Shown here: positions 25,331 to 36,480 of the stretch, piece after piece
Layout: each line of letters begins with the position of its first letter
Position numbering within the stretch: the stretch's first letter is position 1
From: Paragyromitra xinjiangensis
Lineage: Eukaryota > Ascomycota > Pezizomycetes > Pezizales > Discinaceae
Reading direction: 5' to 3'
Assembly (NCBI GenBank): GCA_038503065.1
Contig: JBCAMK010000006.1
Span: forward strand, 682,001 to 746,000
DNA: 64,000 bases
Made by a program: the position numbers and the translations under genes
The notes under the pieces: model-generated
Told to the model about the DNA's origin: nothing
Seen by the model: the letters and a program-made list of their open reading frames with translations, nothing else
Databases searched by the model: none

Positions 25331-25552
25331 CCGTATTATCTGGTGAAATTCGGTTTGGCGTTAGTAGAACATACATTAACGTACATAAAAAGAAAGGAAT
25401 ACAGCTGGTCTAAGCTCTATCAATGCTTCTCTACACCATTTTTGTGTTAGTACTTTTGATTTCCGTGAATTCAACCTGGTTTCTTTCTTTTTATGCACAT
25501 CAACGTATGCTCCACCCACTAGCGCCAAACCGAATTTCACAAGATAATACGG
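25331..25552. mobile_element. MITE-F copy 2, 222 bp
   Basis: Same ends as 18443-18668 (CCGTATTATCTGGTGAAATT... and its inverse) with TA on both sides, in the opposite orientation. The internal text (AAGCTCTATCA, GCTTCTCTACACC) matches copy 1 in reverse. Confidence 0.8.
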
Positions 25553-26608
25553 TAGTGGAGTATAGACAGCGCATCAAATCCACCACGCGCAGAGTGTCCC
25601 CAGACTATTGCCGCAAACCGCAAAGGCTACCCGTTGCCAGCTGCAGGGAGGACCAGATATCCAACTCGGAAGTTACACAGGTACAGATTACAGGCCTTGA
25701 TCCGCAAAATTCTTTCTCGACCGCCATAAGGACTCATGAATTCTACTCCATTAGACAGCACACTCCCAAAAACTCATCCGGAGTTCTCATGTGGCTCTCA
25801 TTGTGAATTGAGAGTTCCTTGCTCAGCTCCGTACCGCAAAGAGGAACCTCTGGCAAGTTGGGTGAGGGCGGGCCAAGTGTGGGGATAGAGTGTCTTCCAG
25901 TGCTTTCCCAGCTGGCCGCCCGGCCATGGCTCCCATTGCGTAAATTGACCGGCATATTTTAAACTTCGATCTGGCCATGTCTGTGCTACGGTAGAACCTG
26001 TCAAAACTCTGCTTGCGATCGCATTCCTGGAAATCTTAGGCTTTAGGGGAACAAGTCTGAATTTTCTTAATAATCCCCTCATTTCACTGGTCCAGCATCT
26101 TCCCTCATGTGTGACACCTAAAACTTAACTAAGGGGATTATCGCACACTGAAAAACTGCTTGGCCAATCCAGGTAGAGTCTTCGCCCGGGAACAGTGAAA
26201 AAAAGCCATGAAGCACTAGAAAGAGATCATTTCGCTCGTTCTGTTTCACCCCTCCTGAGTTTGTACTCCGCTGGTCAGACGCTTGGCTGGTTTCATTAGG
26301 AGTTTCACTCCATCCACGCGCAGCGCATTGCAGCATCTATTCCCATACGAGACTTGAGGTTATTTGCCTTAAGCTTATGCTTGCGTAAATCGCACGATCT
26401 TATTTTCATTGGCATGCAGACTCTGCTGTATAGATGCAAGAATGTCGGCGACTTGCGAGGGGTGTGGCAGATCCAAGCTTAGTTGCTAACTTTCAAGTTC
26501 GGGGGTCATTGCTCTACCTGCTGTGTGAAAGATATAAAGCTTAAGGTTGCCATCCATTATTCACTCGATCACACTTTAAGAGCTATCCTGCTTCGCTGTA
26601 TTGCCACC

Positions 26609-27772
26609 ATGTCTCGAGTCCCTCTCAAACGCCGACTTATCTATAAAGTTCTCCTTTTCATATCCCCATTCGCCATATGCAGCATAATCCCCTTCTCCTT
26701 CCTACTACTTGTACTCTCTAAACCTTCCTCCCAATCCCCCTACCCCCATCTCGAGAATCGCAGCGATGAAACCGATTCCGATGGCCAATGCGGCTTTCAA
26801 GGCGATGATAACACCTACGGTCTGGGGATCCGCCTAAGCCTCTATATTCAATGGTTTACGTTTATCCTTACCTGCGGCTTCGTAACGTGTGAGGCTACTT
26901 CTATCCGCGAGATAACAAATACCTTCCAAGGCGCCATGTTTATAACGCTCATCTACATCACTGCGACCAAAGGATCGGAGCTCTACGCAGTCGAGGCATA
27001 CATCGTGCTCAGCTTCTGCGCTGCTGGTGGCGGCGCTGAGTCCTTGATAGGCGGCGTGATAGCGGAATTGAACCATCTGAAAGATGGCAGCGACGTAGGA
27101 GAGTTTTTGGTCGCATATGTGACGCACTCAGGAGGACTTATCCAATTTCTCTTAGCAATGGGACTGCACGCTTACGGGGTATGGTTCTTTTTTACAGGGA
27201 TGGATAAAATGAAGCATCCACCCTGTAGCACGTTTATATTTTTCTTCAGTAGAGTGAATGCGTACCACTGGATACGAACGTTGATGAAGGTTACCTACAC
27301 GATAGCATTCATCTCTCTAGCTCCCGGCCTTCTCATGCTTATGGTCATCAAAATCTCGAGGGTCGTTCGAGCTATCAGTGGCGCCAAGAGCACAAAGGAC
27401 GGCGATCCAAATGTGGGGGTCGCCGGAGGCGAATCCTTAAAAACGCAAACGGCGGAGGCTACCCCCCCGGATCCAACCTCTTTTTGTGCAATTTGCGGCG
27501 GGCGGCTGGCGGCTGGAGGTTGTACGTATACATGTACATCGGTTTCGCCGAAAGATCTGGATTCTTTGGGGACCATTACCAGGACCGCGACCGTTTTAAT
27601 TCTCGGCTTTATTCGTGCATTTGTTGTTGTAACTATCGAAACGACGATCAAGTGGAATAATATCCGAGGGGTAAATGGAATAGGATCCACGGGGCAGTTA
27701 TTGCCACTAATTATTGCGGGTGGGGGACTATGCACGATTTTACATAAATGGTATAAACTCAAAACGAAATAG
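26609..27772 (+). CDS. Orphan multi-pass membrane protein, 387 aa
   Basis: Intronless. The start at 26609 is chosen because it has a strong fungal start context (GCCACCATGTC); the frame is open upstream to 26483 but that part reads poorly. Hydrophobic helices lie at about residues 11-32, 70-90, 98-118, 128-150, 178-200 and 228-250, with two more near 325-345 and 360-378. The hydrophilic N-terminal loop contains CGFQGDDNTYGLGIRLSLYI, a motif I associate with functionally uncharacterised membrane proteins in many filamentous ascomycetes. Between the two membrane blocks is a Cys-rich stretch (CAICGGRLAAGGCTYTC) that could bind a metal. No sign of decay. Confidence 0.75.
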   Translation: MSRVPLKRRLIYKVLLFISPFAICSIIPFSFLLLVLSKPSSQSPYPHLENRSDETDSDGQCGFQGDDNTYGLGIRLSLYIQWFTFILTCGFVTCEATSIREITNTFQGAMFITLIYITATKGSELYAVEAYIVLSFCAAGGGAESLIGGVIAELNHLKDGSDVGEFLVAYVTHSGGLIQFLLAMGLHAYGVWFFFTGMDKMKHPPCSTFIFFFSRVNAYHWIRTLMKVTYTIAFISLAPGLLMLMVIKISRVVRAISGAKSTKDGDPNVGVAGGESLKTQTAEATPPDPTSFCAICGGRLAAGGCTYTCTSVSPKDLDSLGTITRTATVLILGFIRAFVVVTIETTIKWNNIRGVNGIGSTGQLLPLIIAGGGLCTILHKWYKLKTK

Positions 27773-29184
27773 AAATAGCGGAGAGGCCAAAGAAACAGGC
27801 AAAGGGTGGCTATGCGGGGGATTTCAAGGCCACGGAGAATATGAGACTTGGGAGAGTAGCTAGTTGTTTTCGTCTTTTGAGAATGAATCTTGCGATAATC
27901 TTTTAAACTAGCTATGTCACGATCACAGGCGCATTGTGATGTTTTTGGATACAACCGTCAAGTTATAATAACTGATGACTATCTACATTCACCATAAACC
28001 ACGTGAAACTCGCCTCTCTATTGGGCAGGGTAATTATTCGATATCACATATCACCCCAGGTTAGGTGCCAATCAGGGAACAAGATTGAAAGAAATCACTC
28101 TTGCTGCATTGGAAACAAAACAGTTGCTTCGATTACCATTATAGATTATAGAAGAGGCTTGCTATATGTCGAGTTGGACGTTCTGAGTGATAGTGAATAA
28201 CCATGATTATATTCGATGATAAATCAAGTAAAAGAAAGCAAGAACAAGAAGAGCAACATAAGTATGGAATTGCCCCGCTACTAGCGCATTCACGAGCCCA
28301 GGCTAACTAAGCCGCCGCCACGTGCGCGGAAGGACACCACAACACTAAAAATAACCCTTATTAAGAATAAAAGGAATACTTCAACAACATCGCACCCGAG
28401 TCAAAAGAGGATCATCAATTGTAATATCAGTCTCAGTACTATTTATTGACGTATGGGAAATAAGAACTTGTCGGCTTAAAAACTAGGTGAGCCAAAGAAG
28501 CATTCTTTCGGTAGCTCACGCCGTAAAAGTTGAAAATGAAGCATTGCCGTGGTTGGTAAATCAAAAAGTTAAAGAATGTGCTTGCAGATATTCTGGAGGA
28601 CTTGTAGCTAAATTTAGGATATCTAATTATCGGTAGAAATATCAGGCATAGTATTTAGAGAATTTCTATCACTAGTTAAATCTCCCCATAGTAGCAATGG
28701 CCGCCCTGATTCATTCTAAATCATCAACAAATACAGGGGTCGTAGCTTAGTCATGGAACAGAGCCTGATTATAAGACAACCACAAGAGATATTTCGTAGT
28801 AACCAATCAAGAACGATATCAAAGTAAGTGGAGGGGAGCTCTCTGAGCCTAAATTGTTTGGGAAGCAATGGGTCTGTATGTTTTGTGGGTGCATGGAGTA
28901 TCACTCATTGCATGACTAAGCGTCTGCGTTTGTATCGGGGTTTGGCCAATCTTGTAGGTCCAGATAACCCGGTCCAAAGTATGAGAACCCGGCCCAGCCC
29001 AGGCAATAAAATAGCTGGCCCATCAGAAGCGCCTGGCCGTATATCAGTACCAGTACACCGTACCCCATCCTTTTAAGCCCTGTGGACCACACCCTAGCCT
29101 ATCCTCCAACACAAGGTTCGTATATACTTCCTAATATCAGGTTCCGTGAGTGTCTAGTAAAGCGACGTGTAGGAGAAGAAATGG
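27773..29184. other. Intergenic stretch with one MITE
   Basis: No gene seen. A MITE-A copy occupies 28734-28932. Confidence 0.4.
28734..28932 (-). mobile_element. MITE-A copy, 199 bp
   Basis: CAGGGGTCGTAGCTTAGTCA at the left, ending GACTAAGCGTCTGCGTTTG, with TA at both ends. Same orientation as the copies at 5768 and 40641. Confidence 0.75.
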
Positions 29185-29418
29185 TGTGCTTGGAAAACGA
29201 ACACGTGACCTTGTGGAAGAAAAGTATTTATTGTTATTAAGGAGTTGTAACACTATGATAGACAAGTCCCCTCAGTATTTGAGGGAAGATTTCCATCCTT
29301 TTATACACGTCTAGGTTACACATAGTTGGGTATGTTACCCTGTCTTTCTATCTATTGCATTCCAGTATTACCTAACCCTTACATAATTCCGATTTTGCAA
29401 TGCCGATTTCCAACAACC
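29185..29418 (-). mobile_element. Possible solo LTR
   Basis: On the minus strand it starts TGTTGGAAATCGGC and ends near TTTTCCAAGCACA, so the tips form a short inverted repeat. TATAAAAGG lies inside at about 29300, and AATAAATA follows further on. That order (TG start, TATA, polyadenylation-like A/T motif, CA end) fits a Copia-type LTR. I could not find a clear target duplication. Confidence 0.35.
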
Positions 29419-29419
29419 A

Positions 29420-29965
29420 GTGCCGCCGAATCCGATTTCACAAATTTTCCCCCTAAGAAATTCGGACCTTCAGATTGAGCACCAACCCACCCCTATCGAT
29501 ATATCGGCATCGCACCCACTAGCTTTCTTGCACCGCCCTTCCATGAAAACGACACATGCGGGCACATACGACGGTTCTATGGTAATTGATACTCAGTCAA
29601 CTGGGCTCCCCAAGCTCCACATCCGGAGCAGCCACCCCCACCATTCCGGAGCCAGTATTCAAACATTACCACCATCTACAGGAAGCCGTAGTCCAGTGCC
29701 AATCCCCGCCCCTTCTCTCCCCATCCTCCACGCCTCCACTCTCTCCCGCTCCTTTCTCCGTCTCGCCCCTTCCGACAACATCGTATGTAGCTCCTATGTG
29801 AACGATGAATCCCCACAATCGGTATCCATATCTTCCTCCTCTTCTGACCCTGAGGAAGAACGGTCACACACGTACAAAGTCTCGTCTCGCTTCCGTTTCC
29901 GTACCGCAAACAAGTACTGTGAGCACCCTATAATGCCTCTTTCATGGGCTGTAGCGGCATCATAG
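29420..29965 (+). CDS. Unassigned Pro/Ser-rich frame
   Basis: A 181-codon frame rich in Pro, Ser and His, with a poly-Ser block followed by acidic residues (SSSSSDPEEE). The region is also open in another plus frame and on the minus strand because of biased composition. No domain recognised; may be a disordered protein, or compositional chance. Confidence 0.2.
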   Translation: MPPNPISQIFPLRNSDLQIEHQPTPIDISASHPLAFLHRPSMKTTHAGTYDGSMVIDTQSTGLPKLHIRSSHPHHSGASIQTLPPSTGSRSPVPIPAPSLPILHASTLSRSFLRLAPSDNIVCSSYVNDESPQSVSISSSSSDPEEERSHTYKVSSRFRFRTANKYCEHPIMPLSWAVAAS

Positions 29966-30174
29966 TTTGCAATATTCCAGGGTCAGTTTCTGCGACACCC
30001 GGACTTGCATTCTCCAGCGCCGGTGATCTAGGAATCAATGTTGGTCCTTCCCACTATGGCTTCCGCTTCCCGCCACTTTCTGCGTCAAGCGTGAGCGCGC
30101 ACATGTTCTCAACAACACATATCTTGTAAAGCCATTTCAACGCTGCCCTCGAGGGGGCTCTATTGAACGGAAAT

Positions 30175-31311
30175 TTAGCCTTTTGACCGCTGCGAGACGG
30201 TAGAGTTCCGACGGGCGCGAACAGCCTCGCGCATTTGCTGTCCTACCATCGTTAGTGTTCTCATGCATAGGACTGAGATGAGGTAGTCACTTACAGGCTC
30301 AATAGTGATAAGTCTCAGATCATGTACACAATGCGTCACTGCGCCCAACAAAATGCAGTTGTGGGTGCTATTAGTTAGATTCCACAACACCTGGTCGCTC
30401 AGATCGGCACCCTCGTGTGGGAACCAACGGAACATGGATTTTGGGATGACATGGCAAGCCTGCATTCCGGGGCCACTAATCATACGTGAACACAGCCAAG
30501 AGGTATTGGTGAGAGATCGCGCAAGTGCCATCATAGGCTTTCTTGATATTTACATCAAGGTCGCGGGAGGAGAGGAATTTTGGCGGGATGTTTTTGAGTG
30601 AAAATGTAAAGCGGAACCCGTGCGGGAGCGTTTCTGTAGCGAGGAGTCGTGTGGGGTATGGACAGGGGTGCCGGTAGTTGTGCTAGAAGTAGAAATTGGG
30701 AGATAGCGGTGGGAGGGATTACGGGCGAGGGGACATGAGTTGCGCAGCCTGAGAGACGCGTTAAGAAAGTTCAGTTAGGTAGGAGATATGGGAGGGGATA
30801 CCAGCAGCAAGGCGGGAGTGCAGGTCCAGAGCGCTCATCAGAGAACACGACAAATCATGCAAGGCCAATGTCAAATCGAGGTGCAGGGGTGTAGCAGAAG
30901 TTTCCTTATCATCATATCCATCATCATCCCTGTCATTAACAGTGACTAGCTCTTCGATGTCAATGAAACTGTCCAGTATTGTCCCGGAATTCGCTCCAGA
31001 AACGGCATTCGAGGGACATGGCTCCAGATAGACGCAAGGCGACTTCAAAACTGTGGCGGCAGGCTTCCCCCAGAGCCATAAAGCGAGAATGCATCGTGAG
31101 TTGTTGCGGGCGGAGGAGGGACGGCAGTGCTGTTCAAGTCGAAGCAGAGCTTCAGATCGTTGAAGAGCCTAGCCCATGTGAGAAAGAGACCTTTATCTTT
31201 ATGTTTGGAGGGCTGAAAAGCACCAGCGATACAGCGGTCGTCCGGTGGGAGAGGTAGAAAACGAATATTCCAAGCGGAGGCGCGATCCACGGAAGTGATG
31301 GCGGTGGACAT
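30175..31311 (-). pseudogene. Decayed HNH-endonuclease-type gene
   Basis: The first part (from 31311) carries AWNIRFLPLP and CIAGAFQPSKHKDKGLFLTW, the N-terminal region I associate with fungal proteins that end in an HNH_2-type domain. A one-base frame change near 31042 leads into YLEPCPSNA. Near 30560, DVNIKKAYDGTCAIS matches the start of the HNH domain. After another frame change come QACHVIPKSMFRWF, NCILLGAVTHCVHD and LITIEP, which supply the expected His, Asn and His positions of the domain. At least two frame changes cannot be explained by introns I could find, so I call it broken. A complex intron pattern or assembly errors remain possible. Confidence 0.55.
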
Positions 31312-32348
31312 CGAACTGGGATGGGAAGGAATGTCGTTGCGGCCTTGATGCCGGGTAACCGTTATGCCGGGTAACGTCCCGTCCCGCTTATGCAGGAACA
31401 GATCTCCCCTGCAGCATCGCTTATCGATCGGCGAGACTGAAAAATCGTGCAGGAACCGAAACTGTCCGACGTTCGCTTAAGCTTATTTCGTGAGACTCGC
31501 TTCTGGGTCTGTGACGAGGCTTGGTAGCGAATATTTCCAGTCGAAACGAAACAAATCAAACCTCTTAATCTGTTTGCTTATCCAAGGATTCTTCGCCTTA
31601 CCCCCGGGTTTTATTAATATTCTTCGCATTTCTTTTGACATGTCCTCGATTTTGGACGAAATTCATCCCTCCCCTAATTTCGTTACCTCGGAGCGACTCC
31701 AGCAACCAGAAATTCAGACTATATCCCCGTTAGTCTTATTGGTGTTCTTAATCCAGAAATGGTGAAAATAGGTAAGCGATGCTGTATGAGCACTAAGAAC
31801 ATAGCCGGAATCTCACTATGCGGGCAGTGGAAGCGAATTTCCTAATAACCAGTTATTAATACACCCCTAACCCTATTCACCCACGTGAGGGTGTTAGAAA
31901 ACCGCGTGCAAGTAAGCATCAATAGGGGTTTCACATCAGAGTGTACCAAGAATATATACTTCCGATAGGAATGAGTTGGATCCTTTCTCTATCTTGTTGG
32001 AAATGGGCCTCCTAATCGGGTATACTAGTAGATGGTATACTCTAACCCTAGTGGGAAGCCCCAAGGTGAAGAGTTTTTTATGTACTAATATGTAGGCTAT
32101 GTCTACCAATTCGGGTCTGTATGAAGTGCGACTCCTCAATCGATCAAGTCTCGATCTTTACTTTCAGCATATCTGACTTTCCTAATACCGAGTGATAGTT
32201 CATACACGAGTGATATTACATGATTGGAACTACATGCAAATTCATCCCCTCTACCAGCCTTACATTTGTGCCTTGATTGAGAGCCAGCATTTCCTTCCTG
32301 GGCAGCTTGTGTCAATATGCACAACTGTCTTGCTTCCCCACTCTCGGA
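31312..32348. other. Intergenic, no gene seen
   Basis: Contains a short direct repeat (ATGCCGGGTAAC twice near 31348-31375). The stretch about 31990-32200 weakly resembles 240-480 and 6780-6900 and may be an old dispersed repeat. Confidence 0.4.
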
Positions 32349-35300
32349 TCATTCATCGGGCTTAAAGCTATCGTCAGATAGCTGACATACCCTACCGGTG
32401 GCATTCGTAACACCGAAGTGGTCACTACCAGTAATTGACTCTTCGCAGAGGTAACTACTGTATATCAGGCCTGTATACAAAGGAATTAAGGATCATCGAG
32501 GAGTAACATCGATACATACCACTGCAAAGTTTCACACCAGCCACACTTCATCTTATTACACCCATCTCTCTTCAACAGCTTCGTTCTACAGTTCCTACAC
32601 TACATCAACCACCAATCACAAATAATAGTGGATCTAAACTCACTTGCATTGTTTAAGGATTGCGTCTGTTAGCATCTTTTCTATCTGCAACCGCACACGC
32701 CCCTTCAATGCCTCTGCAGCAATAAGGTCTCGAATGATAATCGCGAGCTCCTTCTCTCTCTCGGCTACTGCTAGCTGCTTCTTGCGACTTTCTTCCTCCT
32801 CGCAACTCAATAGTCCATGTGCGTCTTTACGGCACTTCCGGCATGTGATTTTCTTACCTACATCCTGTTAGCTTTGCTGATAGATTTAGCACGGGGAACA
32901 GAAACCTACATGCTGGATTTGTGCAGGCACAAACAGTGCTCAAGTCTAACGGTCCACACTCTACAACAGTCCCACAGTTCTCGCAGATCTCAACTAGCTC
33001 TCCGATGCCGAGATCGTTAATCTTTGCTTCGAGGCTTTCGCGAGGGATATTGTTCAGGATTTCAAAGTCTAAGAAGCGGAGCACTTCTCCGCCAGGGAAG
33101 ATCTTGCCGCAAATGGTGTCGAGGCACTTTAGAACAGAGAAGTCCATGCTGAGTTGATTTATTGCATACCCGCGTGCAGCCTCTAGACAGAACGGATGGC
33201 CATCCTCACAGCGAACAGTTTCTAAGGGTGGATAGATGCGGAGACAGTGCCCGCACTCTGTACTCTCCTTATACGCTTCTTCACATGTCTTCTCGCCATG
33301 AGCGGCCTTCTTGCACTTTCTGCAGCTACTCTTCCCACCTATATTGTTATATCAGTAATTAGGCTATTCCTAGAAGATGTACAACAGGGGGGAAACGCAC
33401 AAGAACTATTCGCGCAATTCACCGCAACATCCCCACACAACGCTATACTCTCACAGTAGAGACAGAACTCGACTAGCCCTCTGATACCGAGATCATCAAT
33501 CATGGTTTCAATAATTTCGCGAGGGATGCTATTAAAGACTTCAAGGTCCAAGAAACGGAGAACTGCTTCGCCAGGGAAGATCTTGCCGCAAATGGTGTCG
33601 AGGCACTTTAGAACAGAGAAGCCCATGCTGAGTTGGTTTTTTGCGTGCCCGCGTGCAGCCTCAAGACAGAATGGATGGCCGTCTTCACAGCGGACGATAT
33701 CTAAGGGCGGGTAGGTACGCAGACAGTGCCCGCACTCTGTACTCTCCTTATACGCTTCTTCACATGTCTTCTCGCCATGAGCGGCCTTCTTGCACTTCCG
33801 GCAGCTACTCTTCCCGCCTATATTGTTGTATTAGTAATTAGGTCCCCGGAGGATGTGTAACGCGGGGAATAACGTACAAGAGCTGTTCGCGCAATTCACT
33901 ACAGCTTCATCCCCACACACCGCTACGCTCTCACAGTAGGGACAAAACTCCACAAGCCCTCTGATACCGAGATCGTCAATCTTGGTTTCAATCCTTTCGC
34001 GAGGGATGCTATTAAAGACTTCAAGGTCCAAGAAACGGAGAACTTCTTCGCCGGGGAAGATCTTGGCGCAGACCGGGTCGAGGCAATTTAGCACGGAGAC
34101 ATCTTCGCCGAGTCGATTTTTGGCATACTCCCGTGTAAACTCAAGGCAGAACGGATGGCCGCCTTCGCAGCGAGTAATCTCTAATGGCGGGTAGACGTGG
34201 AGACAATGGCCGCACTCCATACTCTCCTTATAAGCCTCTTCGCATGTCTTCGCGCCATGTGCGGCCTTCTTGCACTTCCGGCAGCTACTCTTCCCACCTA
34301 TAGTATATGAGCAAACGGGCAATTTCCGGAAAACAAAGTGGGGAATAACTTACAGGAATTATTTGCACACGTCAATTCTACTTCATTCTCACACTCGGCT
34401 AGTCTCTCACAGTAGGGGCAGAACTCTACGAGTCCTCTGATGCCGAGATCATCAATCTTGGCTTCAAGACTTTCGCGGGGGGTATCATTGTTTAAGGCCT
34501 CGAGATCCAAGAAACGGAGGACTTCTTTGCCGGGAAAGACCTTGTCACAGATCGGGTCGAGACACTTTGGCACGGAGACATTCTTGCCAAGTTGGTTTGT
34601 TGCATACTCGAGACAAAATGGATGACTGTCCTCGCAGCGAACAATTTCTAAGGGCGGGTAGACCTGGAGGCAATGCCCACACTCCATGCTCTCCTTATAT
34701 GCCTCTCCGCATGTCTTCGCGCCGTGTGCGGCTTTCTTACACTTCCGGCAGCTACTCTTCCCACCTATACTATATCAGCAAACAGGCTATTTCTAGAAAA
34801 CAGCGTGGGAGTAATGTACATGGAATATTTGCACACGTCAGCATTGCTTCATCCTCGCACTTGACTAAGCTCTCACAGTAGGGGCAAAACTCCACGAGTC
34901 CTTGGATACCGAGATCATCAATCTTGGTTTCGAGATTTTCGCGAGGCGTGTTGTTCAAGGCTTCTAGGTCCAAGAAACGGAGGACTTCTTTGCCGGGGAA
35001 GACCTTGTCACAGATGGGATTGAGACACCTTGGCACGGAGACGTCTTTGCTGAGTTTGTTTGTTGCATACTCCAGACAGAATGGGTGGCTGTCCTCACAA
35101 CGCACAATTTCTAAGGGCGGGTAGATACGGAGACAATGCCCGCACTCCGTGCTCTCCTTATAAGCCTCCTCACATTTCTTTGCACCATGTGCGGCCTTCC
35201 TACATTTCCTGCAGCTAATCTTCTCACCTATGCAATATTAGTAAACGGACCATTTCCGGAACATGGGACAAAACGCACAAGAACCATTCGTACACGCCAA

Positions 35301-35920
35301 GACTACTTCATTTTCACACCCTACCACGCTTTCACAGTACGGGCAAATCTCCACAAGCCCCGTCAGGCCAAAGCGACTAATCATGGCATCTAGTTGTTCT
35401 CGGGGTACTCCAGTAAAGATGTTTAGGTCAATGAACTGCAACACCTCTGTGCCAAGATAGGTCTCGCCGCATGAGGGAAGAACGCATTTTAGCGTAGGGA
35501 GGTCCTTGCCCAGCTGCGTTTGAGTATAGACGCGGGCGCAGGAGAGACAGATAGGATGTCCTGAGATACACTTGGAGATGTCGTTGGGGGGGTGATGGCT
35601 GTTGCAGGAGGAAGAGCAAAGGATGTGAGTAGGATCAACAGGTGGTGGGGCTGGAGAGACTACGGACGATTAGTGAAAGCACTAGGGGAGAATAGGTGAG
35701 CGGGGAGGGGCAGACCTTCTTCATCTTCGGACGACTCCATTTCGGAACCATCCTCGGACCACTCCTCCTCCTCAGTATCATAGTTTAAGATGCTGTCCCT
35801 TCCCTCTGCAAGGGTATCCAATGTCGCGTAGACTAGTTCTGCCATGAGTATGAGCAGTAGTGCAAAGAGAAGCTGGTGCTGTCTAAACGAGGGTAGAGTG
35901 TAAGAATAATTATTACTCAT
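32349..35920 (-). CDS. RBR E3 ubiquitin ligase with six tandem RING1-IBR modules, 1022 aa
   Basis: Ten exons: 35716-35920, 35279-35659, 34820-35227, 34354-34764, 33878-34297, 33401-33817, 32910-33338, 32644-32857, 32520-32594 and 32349-32457. Together they give 1023 codons with no internal stop. Exon 1 encodes a hydrophobic helix and an acidic stretch. Exons 2-7 each encode one module: RING1-like (C..C, RCE..HPFC, CL...C) then the start of an IBR (CPYCES, CAN.SC). The next exon completes that IBR with SCRKCKKAAHG...CEE. All six introns between modules are phase 1 and split a Cys codon. Exons 8-10 encode RING2: C-K-N-C, then RDGCNKMKCGWC, where the first Cys is the expected ubiquitin acceptor, then YLCEESITGSDHF. 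Known RBR ligases (e.g. parkin, RNF216) take ubiquitin from E2 on RING1 and pass it via the RING2 Cys. The repetition is the oddity. Confidence 0.9.
32857..35659 (-). repeat. Tandem exon array, six units, period about 463-481 bp
   Basis: Exon starts at 35227, 34764, 34297, 33817, 33338 and 32857 are spaced 463, 467, 480, 479 and 481 bp apart. Introns between them (about 51-60 bp) are alike too. The units at 33338-33817 and 32857-33338 are nearly identical over long stretches (such as CGGCAAGATCTTCCCTGGCG and the AAGACATGTGAAGAAGCGTA block), while the first unit (35279-35659) is the most divergent. Confidence 0.9.
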
Positions 35921-36480
35921 CTCTTCGTATCCGATCTAGTGAGTTTCTTACAGTGAGTTTTCTGGTTAGGGTGTACGCATCTAAAAGACCGACGAGGCTT
36001 GCTCCGGTCGACGATCGTAGCACTACTTTTAATGATTTGGTTTTGACTCTTAGTACCACCGAAGTTTACTAGACCTTGTTATTGATGACTTCACTTATGC
36101 AGCCTAGCCTTATGGTATAGCAAATCCTCAGTTAATTTCGATTGCTATGAAGTCGGCTAGGACTGCCAAACCCGTTGAACTTGCAGCGGAATATCTGCGG
36201 GTAATGTTGCGGGTTGCGCTGCAGCTGCAGGGTAGCACCAAAAGGTGGGGTAGAAATGCCTGAGCAGATAGCAATGTTTGCTAGGTCTTAGTATCACACA
36301 ACTAATAATTGATATGTATCTCTTGGCGGAGGCTTGCTCTCCGGACGGGTTGTAAGTACCTAGGGATTAACCATGCTACTTAGACAGCCAATATTTACCT
36401 ATATAGTCAGATTTGACTTAATGCTCCAACTGGCTAAATCCCTATTACAATTCGCACTTTCGGATATCTCCCGTTCTCTA
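35921..36480. other. Upstream region of the RBR gene
   Basis: No gene seen. It should contain the promoter of the RBR gene, transcribed leftwards, but no distinct motif stands out. Confidence 0.4.

Larger units (their letters stand above)
23290..26340. repeat. Copy 2 of the diverged ~3 kb repeat
   Basis: Partner of 16300-19440, same orientation. It lacks the MITE-A and MITE-B insertions of copy 1 but has its own MITE-F (25331-25552) and an inverted-repeat insertion or inversion (24611-25299). Minus-strand frames at 25798-26082 and 26118-26336 retain short peptide similarity to the equivalent parts of copy 1, so the repeat is a degraded gene or element, not simple non-coding DNA. Confidence 0.6.

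Noticed and set aside
32644..35393. Many plus-strand frames of 60-100 codons opposite the RBR gene
   Set aside because: They recur with the same period as the minus-strand exons and are shadows of the repeated coding sequence; only the minus strand gives consistent splice sites, Cys spacing and an uninterrupted product.
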